In this document: positions 7,037 to 12,999 of the stretch, one piece after another
How the letters are laid out: each line of letters starts with the position of its first letter
Position numbering within the stretch: the stretch's first letter is position 1
Source: an uncultured beta proteobacterium
GTDB taxonomy: Bacteria > Pseudomonadota > Gammaproteobacteria > Burkholderiales > Burkholderiaceae
Assembly: GCA_903938955.1 (NCBI GenBank)
Contig: CAJAFJ010000075.1
Coordinates: 1 to 12,999 of the forward strand
Length of the DNA stretch: 12,999 bases
Reading direction: 5' to 3'
Position numbers and translations under genes: made by a program
The notes under the pieces: generated by a model
Told to the model about the DNA's origin: nothing
The model's input: the letters and a program-made list of their open reading frames with translations, nothing else
Database searches by the model: none

Positions 7037-8047
7037 TCAATACCAGTCTTGCAAGGCTTGTGCATGGTGCTGGGCCCGAGTGTCTGGGGTGGGGAGCCAA
7101 AGCCGGTGGCCACAGGCCGCACGCGACAAAAAGTCCAGCAGCAACTGGTGCTGGCGCAGCACACGCTGCTGCCGGTGCTCAATCAAGGGATTGAAAATAC
7201 CATGCCGCGAAAACATCTGGCGCGGATTTTTCTTGACCCACAGCCAGGACCCCATCTCCAGCGTGAGCGGCAGAAAGACACGATCCGACGCCTTGCAGGC
7301 TTGCAGGTACAAGTAATCCCACAGGTCCCCATGCGCCAAATACTGCAGGCTTTGCGGCTCAATAACGTAGCGGTGATGGTTGTTGGACTGCACAAAAATA
7401 TTCTTCAGCGCCTGCAGCTCTGCCAGGTGGGCGATAGGCGCTCGTTTGTAGGCATAGGGAAACCAGATGCGGTCACGGGTGCCAAAACCGGAATGGCAGT
7501 CCACCGAGACACTGAAATCACGCGACAGCAACTCGGTCGTCACGACATCACAGACCGCCTGATTTTCAATTTCCATGGCTTTACCCTTGGCGCCCCGGTA
7601 CCAGGGCAAGCCCGAACTCCAACGCTGGCCGCCCACCAAAAAAGGCACCGCTTCAGACGCCTCCACCGGCGCATTGCGCATCAGGTCCACGCCCTGGGGA
7701 TTAGCCCGTGTCCCCAGCGCCATGCCGCCGGGATTTACGACAGGCATAAACACCAGCCGCACCGATTCGAGTTGTTTGTGCAGCGTGCTGTCCCACTGCA
7801 GGCGCATCACCAGGCTGTGCAGATAGGAAATAACGACTTCAGCGCCAATGCGCTCCAGACCATGCACACCGCCAAAATAGCCGACCGCTGGCACACGAAG
7901 ATCAGGGTTACCTAAGGTGATTACCGGCACGGGGTAGGAGCGACCGCCCGACAGCTTGATATCACACACGACACGCGACTCAAGCCAGCCTGCCCCCAAC
8001 TCGATGATGCGTTCCAGCGCATCGAGTTCGGGCAGCTTGGTGCTCAC
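7037..8047 (-). CDS. M14-family zinc carboxypeptidase
   Basis: Predicted metallopeptidase of 336 aa, cytoplasmic because no signal peptide is visible. The M14 active-site elements are all present and in order: the HxxE zinc motif GGVHGLE (His62, Glu65), the substrate-binding stretch NPGGMALGTRANPQGVD then LMRN (about 105-125), the third zinc ligand His185 in SVDCHSGFG, and the catalytic Glu264 in LTLEMGSW. It should therefore be active as a carboxypeptidase or a related amidase/deacylase. The substrate is unknown; cell-wall peptides or small acylated amino acids are options in this superfamily. It begins with GTG at 8047, and this codon overlaps the stop of an upstream small frame as GTGA. 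The alpha/beta hydrolase gene follows after 6 bases. The acidic/basic C-terminal 30 residues carry no recognised motif. Confidence 0.9.
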   Translation of the reverse strand: MSTKLPELDALERIIELGAGWLESRVVCDIKLSGGRSYPVPVITLGNPDLRVPAVGYFGGVHGLERIGAEVVISYLHSLVMRLQWDSTLHKQLESVRLVFMPVVNPGGMALGTRANPQGVDLMRNAPVEASEAVPFLVGGQRWSSGLPWYRGAKGKAMEIENQAVCDVVTTELLSRDFSVSVDCHSGFGTRDRIWFPYAYKRAPIAHLAELQALKNIFVQSNNHHRYVIEPQSLQYLAHGDLWDYLYLQACKASDRVFLPLTLEMGSWLWVKKNPRQMFSRHGIFNPLIEHRQQRVLRQHQLLLDFLSRAACGHRLWLPTPDTRAQHHAQALQDWY

Positions 8048-8154
8048 CGTCGGCCCAGCAAGCGGGCGCGTTGCAGGGCGAATAATTCAAGCAAGCACCA
8101 CACCACACAGGCGGGAATCGCCATCACCCGGATAAATTTGGCATTAAGTCGCAT
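8044..8154 (-). CDS. Probable single-helix membrane microprotein upstream of the M14 gene
   Basis: A 36-codon frame begins at an ATG at 8154 and ends in TGA at 8046-8044. It shares GTGA with the GTG start of the M14 gene, so the two would be translationally coupled. The product has a basic N-terminus (MRLNAKFIR), one hydrophobic helix (VMAIPACVVWCLLELFAL) and a strongly basic end (QRARLLGRR), typical of small inner-membrane proteins. An in-frame ATG at 8196 would make it 50 aa. Neither start has a clear Shine-Dalgarno. Evidence is the composition, the coupling, and its filling an otherwise empty 183-base gap between corA and the M14 gene. No family is recognised, and it could be a chance frame. 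Confidence 0.5.
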   Translation of the reverse strand: MRLNAKFIRVMAIPACVVWCLLELFALQRARLLGRR

Positions 8155-8230
8155 AGCAAGAAATTTAGCAGTGATCGATGACAACTTGGTGAACATTGAA
8201 CACGCCAACGCCATATAACAGCAAAGAGGC

Positions 8231-9535
8231 TCAGCCTGATTTTTTGACTTTGATCTTCCGCTTCTCGAACAATTTCAGCGCCGCATAGGTCGCCACCCCC
8301 ATCAGACTCGCAACCACCAGGAAAGCCCCATAGGCCAGGGGCCAAGGAATACCCTGCGTCATCATGGAAAACTCGGACATCCCGCCCATGCCCGCCAAAA
8401 TATTGATCGGCATGAACACGACGCCGAAGACCGTCAATTGGTTGATGCGTTTGTTCTGGTTGATATTGATGAAACCGATGGTGGCATCCATCAAAAAGTT
8501 GATCTTGTCGAACAGAAAAGACGTGTGGCTGTTCAGCGATTCGATGTTGCGCAAGATCTGCTTGGCGTCTTCAAACTGGGTAGGCGACACCACTTTGCTG
8601 CGGATCAGGAAGTTGATGGCCCGTTGGGTGTCCAGAATATTGCCGCGGATGCGGCCATTCAGATCCTCTTCTTCGGCAATATCACCCAGGATGGCAGCCG
8701 CCTCCCCGTCGCTGATGGCTTCACTCAGCACCTGCCGCCCGACTTTGCCGAGCGTGGCATAGATATCCTCCAGCGAATCGGCCGAGTACTCCACATCCGC
8801 ACCATACAGGTCCAGCAGCACATCATGGCAATTGGCCACATAGCCCGCTTGGGTTCGGGCACGGCGGCGCTGCAGGCGGAACACCGGCAGTTCCTCGTTG
8901 CGTAGTGAAAACAAAATGCCCTGGTGCAAGATAAAGGCAACCGGCACGCTGCGCGAGTTGCCCTCTTTGTCGAGCAAGAAATTGGAGAGTAGATGTATCT
9001 CGCTGTTCTCCTCGATGTGGTAGCGCGAACTCACCTCCAGATCAGTCACCTCACCCGGGTCGGGCAGTTTGAGTCCGAAATGGGCGCCTACATAAATCCG
9101 CTCGGCTTTGGTGGCACCCAGCAAGTCAATCCAGATGGGTTTAATGCCTTCAAGATTTTTGCGACTCTCAACCGTGATTTGACGAAGCTTGCCGTCGATC
9201 AACTCAAAGGCATTGATCTGACTTTCTTCAAAGGCGGGTTCGCGGTTGCCTACCAGCAGCTCGCGGCGCGCGTCCGAGACTTCCCAGAGCACATCGTTTT
9301 CGCGGTTTGCCGGCATCTGCGCCCACAGCAGTTTGGCATCTTCCAGGGGCAAGGCCTCCAGGAGACTGCCAATTTCACTGGTCGGCAACTGGCCCATCAG
9401 GTTCTGCAACTCGGCCAGATGCTGGCGTTGCACCAGGGTTTCGACAATATCCTGACGGGGCATGCTCTGCCCATGCAGCATGCCTTCAACCCGTTTGTGC
9501 TTTTTGAGGATTTCTGAGACTTTATCGAGGGACAT
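8231..9535 (-). CDS. CorA-family divalent-cation channel with MgtE-type N domain and GMS instead of GMN
   Basis: Inner-membrane transporter of 434 aa, about 100 longer than standard CorA. Residues 24-100 resemble the MgtE intracellular N domain: helical pairs such as LAELQNLMGQLPTSEIGSLL and LPLEDAKLLWAQMPANREND, ending RRELL. Residues 115-350 fit the CorA cytoplasmic funnel, with a long helix leading to the pore (SHTSFLFDKINFLMD). Two membrane helices follow, at about 367-385 and 398-420, and a basic tail. Between them the usual YGMNF signature is replaced by GGMSEF (384-389), so Asn of GMN is Ser. GMN forms the selectivity filter in CorA, so selectivity may differ; Mg, Co, Ni or Zn are all possible. 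It starts directly after the sixA stop (no gap), so it is the third gene of a ppk1-sixA-corA unit. No clear terminator follows it. Confidence 0.9.
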   Translation of the reverse strand: MSLDKVSEILKKHKRVEGMLHGQSMPRQDIVETLVQRQHLAELQNLMGQLPTSEIGSLLEALPLEDAKLLWAQMPANRENDVLWEVSDARRELLVGNREPAFEESQINAFELIDGKLRQITVESRKNLEGIKPIWIDLLGATKAERIYVGAHFGLKLPDPGEVTDLEVSSRYHIEENSEIHLLSNFLLDKEGNSRSVPVAFILHQGILFSLRNEELPVFRLQRRRARTQAGYVANCHDVLLDLYGADVEYSADSLEDIYATLGKVGRQVLSEAISDGEAAAILGDIAEEEDLNGRIRGNILDTQRAINFLIRSKVVSPTQFEDAKQILRNIESLNSHTSFLFDKINFLMDATIGFININQNKRINQLTVFGVVFMPINILAGMGGMSEFSMMTQGIPWPLAYGAFLVVASLMGVATYAALKLFEKRKIKVKKSG

Positions 9536-9997
9536 CTAAAGAAACTCGGGCGACTGCACAGTGACAACCACGGTTTCCAATACGGCTTCACGCTCACGCG
9601 TGCGCAGCCACCAGACTGCGCCTTTTTTAACCGCGCATTCGCTGGCGCTCAGTCCTAGCAACTGGGCAATGGTTTGCCCCAGCGTGGGCTGATGGCCAAT
9701 CACCAGCACGGTGCCTTTGGCATCAGGCCATTGCACCAGCGCCAGCAACTGCTCAACGCTGCTATCCGGTGCCAACTCGGGTCGCACCTTGTATTTACGC
9801 GCCAACGCCAGCGCGGTCTGTTCGGTGCGACGCGCAGGGCTCACCACAATGCGCGTGCCCTCGGGCAATTGGCGGTCCAGCCAGTTGGCCATGCGGCTGG
9901 CCTGCTTCTCGCCGCGCTTGGTGAGTTCGCGAGCCAGATCATCACAGCCGTCAACCCACTCCTGTGCCTCGGCATGGCGCCACAAAATCAGGTCCAT
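9536..9997 (-). CDS. sixA: Phosphohistidine phosphatase SixA
   Basis: Histidine phosphatase of the SixA group, 153 aa, the usual length for this short family. It opens with LILWRHAEA: Arg7 and the phospho-accepting His8. It continues with SPARRTEQTA (53-62) carrying the second conserved Arg, and ends with the second catalytic His102 in VIGHQPTLGQ. Known: SixA removes phosphate from phosphohistidine, acting on NPr of the nitrogen PTS in E. coli. I chose the ATG at 9997 rather than 10015. It has GGAG 8 bases upstream, gives the family's typical N-terminus, and lies one base after the ppk1 stop; the longer start would overlap ppk1. The gene lies tightly between ppk1 and corA, so its expression should follow the Pho-box-like promoter of ppk1. 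The link to polyphosphate is positional only. Confidence 0.93.
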   Translation of the reverse strand: MDLILWRHAEAQEWVDGCDDLARELTKRGEKQASRMANWLDRQLPEGTRIVVSPARRTEQTALALARKYKVRPELAPDSSVEQLLALVQWPDAKGTVLVIGHQPTLGQTIAQLLGLSASECAVKKGAVWWLRTREREAVLETVVVTVQSPEFL

Positions 9998-9998
9998 C

Positions 9999-12089
9999 TC
10001 AATCGCTCCGGTCACCGTAACGCACCATCAGGGCGGCCTGTGCGCCGTGCGCCTGGCGGCGTCCATCGGGTTTGACGCGGGCGTAGCTGCCGTCGGGCAA
10101 CAAGTCCCACGCGTCCACGCCGTCATGCAGGTAGGCGACCAGTTCTTCATCAATAATGCGTTGGCGCTGCACCGGGTCAATCACCGGCCAGGCGAGTTCA
10201 ATCCGGCGCATCATGTTGCGGTTCATCCAGTCGGCGCTGGAGAGATAGAGTTCCTCGACCTCGTCGCGGCGGAAGTAAAACACGCGGGAGTGTTCCAGAA
10301 AACGACCAATCACCGAGCGCACCCGGATGTTGTCCGTCACCCCCGCCACCTGTGCTGGCAGCATGCAGGCGCCGCGCACAATCAGGTCGATTTTGACGCC
10401 CTGCTGCCCGGCGTGGATCAGGGCATGAATCAGTCCCTCATCGGTCAAGGCATTCATCTTGGCCACGATGCGCCCCTCGCCTCCCGCTGCGGCCACAAGG
10501 CCCAATGCGTTGATCTTTGCGATCATTTTGGCGTGCAGATAAAAAGGCGCCATCAAGACACGATGCAGCTTGGGCAAGCGGCTTTGGCTGGCCAGATGTA
10601 CGAAGACGTTTTCTACATCGGTGGTGAGGAGCGGGTCCGCCGTGATGTGGCTCCAGTCGGTGTACAAGCGCGCGGTGCGCGGGTTGTAGTTGCCGGTGGA
10701 CAGGTGGGCGTAGCGCTTGAGTTGCTTGCCTTCGCGGCGCGTGATGAGCATCATCTTGGCGTGCGTTTTCAGGCCCACCACGCCGTACAAGACCTGCGCG
10801 CCAATCGACTCCAGCATCTCGGCCCAGTTGATGTTGGCTTCTTCGTCAAAGCGGGCTTTCAGCTCAACCACCACGGTGACTTCCTTGCCACGGCGCACCG
10901 CTTCGCGCAGCAGATCCATCAGCTCGGAGTCGCTGCCGGTGCGGTAAATGGTTTGCTTGATGGCCAACACATCCGGGTCATTCACGGCTTCACGCAAAAA
11001 GGCCAGCACGCCGCCAAAACTCTCAAAGGGCTGGTGAATCAGCACATCGCCCTGCTTGAGTTGCTCAAAGAACGACGCCCCCGGCACCAGTTGTGTTGGG
11101 TAGCACGATTTGTAGACCGGAAAACACAATTTGGGCGCATCCACCAAATCGACCAACTGCGTCAGCCGCACTAAATTAACCGGACCGGGCACGCGGAACA
11201 GCGCCTGCTCAGGCAAGTCGAACTGCTTGAGCAAGAAAGCCGACAAATGTTCAGAGCAACCGGCCGACACCTCCAGGCGCACCGCATGGCCAAAATGGCG
11301 GTGCTGCAAGCCCTGGCGCAAGGCGGTGCGCAGGTTTTTAACGTCGTCTTCGTCCACCGCCAGATCGGAGTGGCGGGTGACCCGAAACTGTGAGAACTGC
11401 CCCACTTCGCGCCCCGAAAACAACTCGGACAGGTGCGCCCGAATCACGCTGGAGAGCGAGACAAAGTAGTTATTTTTGCCACACACCTTGGCCGGCAGGC
11501 GGATCATGCGCGGCAGCACGCGCGGCACTTTGACGATGGCGATTTCGTTTTCGCGCCCAAAGGCATCGCGGCCACTCAGGCGGACGATGAAGTTGAGCGA
11601 CTTGTTGGCCACTTGCGGAAATGGGTGCGACGGATCGAGCCCGACCGGGATGAGCAGCGGGCGCACTTCGCGCTCGAAATACGACTTGACCCAGCGCCGC
11701 TGCGCCTCATCGCGATCGCCATGCGACACAATTCGGATGCCCTGCTTTTCAAGGGTCGGCATCAGGTCATCGTTGTACAAGGCGTATTGACGCGCCACCA
11801 GGGTGTGCGCCGCCGTGGCCAGCCGTTGAAATGAGCCGACGGTGTACGGGCCTTTTTCTTCCTTGTCCTGATTGGCCTCCAGATGCGGCTCGGCACGCAC
11901 CTCAAAAAATTCATCCAGGTTGGAAGAGACGATGCACAGGTAGCGCAGGCGCTCCAGCAGCGGCACGTCTTCGCGGTAAGCCCAGTCAAGCACCCGCTCG
12001 TTGAACGCCAGAATACTGTGATCACGGTCCAGAAGCACCACGGGAGGTGAAGGCGGCATCAATTTCGACTGACGAGAGAGTGTTGACAT
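9999..12089 (-). CDS. ppk1: Polyphosphate kinase 1
   Basis: Makes long-chain polyphosphate from ATP by reversible transfer of the gamma phosphate. At 696 aa it has the normal PPK1 length. The N domain starts at about residue 18 with FNERVLDWA and SSNLDEFFEVR (55-65). The head domain follows, then two PLD-like catalytic domains. The autophosphorylated histidine is His443 in GLKTHAKMML, and the second essential one is His600 in RFLEHSRVFYF. ATP-site stretches such as IKQTIYRTGSDS (377-388) and STGNYNPRTARLYTD (464-478) are intact, so the enzyme should be active. I keep the ATG at 12089; it lacks a strong Shine-Dalgarno, and ATG 12059 is an alternative that loses ten poorly conserved residues. 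A Pho-box-like promoter lies about 40 bases upstream. It is followed after 1 base by sixA and then corA. No ppx exopolyphosphatase gene is seen in the window. Confidence 0.97.
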   Translation of the reverse strand: MSTLSRQSKLMPPSPPVVLLDRDHSILAFNERVLDWAYREDVPLLERLRYLCIVSSNLDEFFEVRAEPHLEANQDKEEKGPYTVGSFQRLATAAHTLVARQYALYNDDLMPTLEKQGIRIVSHGDRDEAQRRWVKSYFEREVRPLLIPVGLDPSHPFPQVANKSLNFIVRLSGRDAFGRENEIAIVKVPRVLPRMIRLPAKVCGKNNYFVSLSSVIRAHLSELFSGREVGQFSQFRVTRHSDLAVDEDDVKNLRTALRQGLQHRHFGHAVRLEVSAGCSEHLSAFLLKQFDLPEQALFRVPGPVNLVRLTQLVDLVDAPKLCFPVYKSCYPTQLVPGASFFEQLKQGDVLIHQPFESFGGVLAFLREAVNDPDVLAIKQTIYRTGSDSELMDLLREAVRRGKEVTVVVELKARFDEEANINWAEMLESIGAQVLYGVVGLKTHAKMMLITRREGKQLKRYAHLSTGNYNPRTARLYTDWSHITADPLLTTDVENVFVHLASQSRLPKLHRVLMAPFYLHAKMIAKINALGLVAAAGGEGRIVAKMNALTDEGLIHALIHAGQQGVKIDLIVRGACMLPAQVAGVTDNIRVRSVIGRFLEHSRVFYFRRDEVEELYLSSADWMNRNMMRRIELAWPVIDPVQRQRIIDEELVAYLHDGVDAWDLLPDGSYARVKPDGRRQAHGAQAALMVRYGDRSD

Positions 12090-12125
12090 GACAGCGGGGG
12101 CCTGTTTGTTGCAAATGAGTGACTG

Positions 12126-12159
12126 ATTATTGACATCTTTGATGACACCCGTGTGACAA
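12126..12159 (-). promoter_or_regulatory. Pho-box-like promoter of ppk1
   Basis: On the minus strand TTGTCAC (12159-12153) and GTGTCAT (12148-12142) are separated by 4 bases, matching the PhoB-box layout. A -10-like AATAAT (12131-12126, five of six bases of TATAAT) begins exactly 10 bases later, and there is no good -35. A third TGTCA (12135-12131) overlaps the -10. Transcription would start near 12119, about 30 bases before the ppk1 ATG. PhoB control of ppk is known in other proteobacteria, which fits. Confidence 0.65.
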
Positions 12160-12182
12160 AACCCGGCTACGTTGGCGTTTGA

Positions 12183-12998
12183 TCAACCCAGAAAATGCTT
12201 GCGGTAGCGTGACGGCAAATCATCAATGCGCATCATCATCGGCAGGTCGGCGGTGTTGAAATCCGGGTCCCAGGCCGGTGCGCCCAATACCTTGGCGCCG
12301 AGTCGCAGATAGCCCTTGATCAGCGCGGGCGGCTCCACGGCCAAATGGCTGTCGAGTTGCTCTACCGGCAAGGGCAGGCGGGGCCGCACATGGTGCTCAA
12401 TCGGGGCCAGATGAGTTTGCTTGAGTTGCTGCCAGATACTGGCCGCCACGTCACCACTGACGATGCCGTTGTGCAGCATCGGAATGCTGGCGCAGCCAAT
12501 CATGGTGTCGAGCTTGTTGCGCACCATGAACTCGGCCAGCGCGCCCCACAACGCCATGATGACACCACCACTGCGGTAGTCGGGGTGAACGCAGCTGCGC
12601 CCCAGTTCAACCATGCGCTCGCGCAGGCTACGCAGGCGCGTCAGGTCAAATTCAAGATCGCTGTAGGTGCTGCCCACGCGCCGGGCCTGAGCGGGCGTGA
12701 GGAGCCGGTAGGTTCCTACCACCTCCTGGGTAAGCTCATCGCGCACCAGCAAATGCTCACAGTAGTTATCAAACAAGTCGACATCATGACCAGGCAACGG
12801 GGTGTCAAGGCGGGCACCCATTTCTTCGGCAAAAATCTTGAACCTCAGGCGCTGCGCCTGCTTGATTTCGTCCGCATGTTTAGCCCAAGACACCACGAGA
12901 TGACCGCGCTCAAGTTGAGTCGTTGACGTGGTTTGGATCGTGCCGTGCAGATGGGGGTTTGAGCGGTGAAGCAGCCCCCTGGGCAGGTTCAGCGGCGA
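12183..12998 (-). CDS. OlsB-like GNAT N-acyltransferase, 5' end beyond window
   Basis: Resembles OlsB/COG3176 acyltransferases, which attach a 3-hydroxy fatty acid from acyl carrier protein to the amino group of ornithine (first step of ornithine lipids). Signature stretches: AQRLRFKIFAEEMGAR, DLFDNYCEHLLV, VVGTYRLL, the catalytic-core MVELGRSCVHPDYRSGGVI, and MIGCASIPM, then a C-terminal IKGYLRLGAKV typical of the group. A GTG at 12896 would give 237 aa, but the frame stays open to the right edge without an ATG. The first beta strand (HLVVSWA) begins before that GTG, so I think the real start lies outside the window. Ornithine lipids replace phospholipids under phosphate limitation in several bacteria, which fits the Pho-box-like ppk1 promoter 23 bases after this gene's stop. 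The partner OlsA is not visible, and a different acyl acceptor is possible. Confidence 0.85.
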   Translation of the reverse strand, partial: SPLNLPRGLLHRSNPHLHGTIQTTSTTQLERGHLVVSWAKHADEIKQAQRLRFKIFAEEMGARLDTPLPGHDVDLFDNYCEHLLVRDELTQEVVGTYRLLTPAQARRVGSTYSDLEFDLTRLRSLRERMVELGRSCVHPDYRSGGVIMALWGALAEFMVRNKLDTMIGCASIPMLHNGIVSGDVAASIWQQLKQTHLAPIEHHVRPRLPLPVEQLDSHLAVEPPALIKGYLRLGAKVLGAPAWDPDFNTADLPMMMRIDDLPSRYRKHFLG

Positions 12999-12999
12999 C

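Noticed and set aside
6983..7915. Plus-strand open frame (310 codons) across the M14 gene
   Set aside because: It is antisense to an M14 peptidase with all active-site residues, has no family features of its own, and contains many His, Gln and Arg codons typical of shadow frames.
8124..8345. Minus-strand 73-codon frame overlapping the end of corA and the microprotein
   Set aside because: Most of it is an out-of-frame reading of the corA 3' end. The other frame, which gives a membrane helix and the GTGA overlap, is more convincing.
9711..11174. Long plus-strand open frame (487 codons) antisense to sixA and ppk1
   Set aside because: ppk1 and sixA on the other strand have complete catalytic motifs. 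The antisense frame encodes no recognisable domain and is explained by GC-rich codon usage.
12162..12182. Terminator between the OlsB-like gene and ppk1
   Set aside because: No usable stem with a following T-run is present, so read-through into ppk1 remains possible.
12896..12896. GTG at 12896 as the true start of the OlsB-like gene
   Set aside because: The frame remains open upstream to the window edge and the first beta strand begins before this codon; no good ribosome binding site precedes it.
12345..12926. Plus-strand open frame antisense to the OlsB-like gene
   Set aside because: The opposite strand carries clear acyltransferase motifs; this frame has none.
1..12999. Mobile element, phage, CRISPR or defence island
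   Set aside because: There is no transposase, integrase, direct-repeat array or toxin-like gene. Genes are housekeeping or transport types with uniform composition.

Overview
The window looks like chromosomal DNA of a betaproteobacterium, most likely Burkholderiales and probably Comamonadaceae. This is inferred from the GC-rich coding sequence, the style of the polyphosphate kinase and OlsB-like proteins, and an alanine/lysine-rich histone H1-like protein of a type common in that group. There are no mobile elements, RNA genes or CRISPR arrays. It is almost fully coding; the longest gene-free stretch is about 165 bases.

Layout. Positions 1-223 (minus) hold the N-terminus of an EAL-domain (cyclic-di-GMP phosphodiesterase family) protein that runs off the left edge. 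It is divergent from an H1-like protein at 390-1004 (plus), whose basic tail is joined to a ribbon-helix-helix-like head. Next comes a plus-strand operon of three membrane proteins (1051-6298): a SulP transporter with STAS and cyclic-nucleotide-binding-like domains, a second SulP-STAS transporter, and a DUF21/CBS/CorC_HlyC (CNNM, PaeA/YtfL-like) protein. The last of these starts at a TTG that overlaps the previous stop.

From 6272 to the right edge everything is on the minus strand. In transcription order: an OlsB-like GNAT acyltransferase whose 5' end lies outside the window, polyphosphate kinase ppk1, phosphohistidine phosphatase sixA, a CorA-type channel with an MgtE-type N domain and an altered GMN signature, a probable 36-aa one-helix microprotein, an M14 zinc carboxypeptidase, and an alpha/beta hydrolase. 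The two strands converge at 6272-6298, where the stop ends overlap by 27 bases over a small hairpin.

The most interesting signal is regulatory. Two nearly identical Pho-box-like sites, both reading TTTGTCACAC-N3-TGTCAT on the minus strand, lie upstream of ppk1 and upstream of the EAL gene. Each sits exactly 10 bases before a -10-like hexamer. With the OlsB-like gene beside ppk1, this suggests that phosphate-responsive control of polyphosphate, possibly ornithine-lipid synthesis, and c-di-GMP turnover meet in this region. A second unusual item is the MgtE-N/CorA hybrid with GMS in place of GMN.
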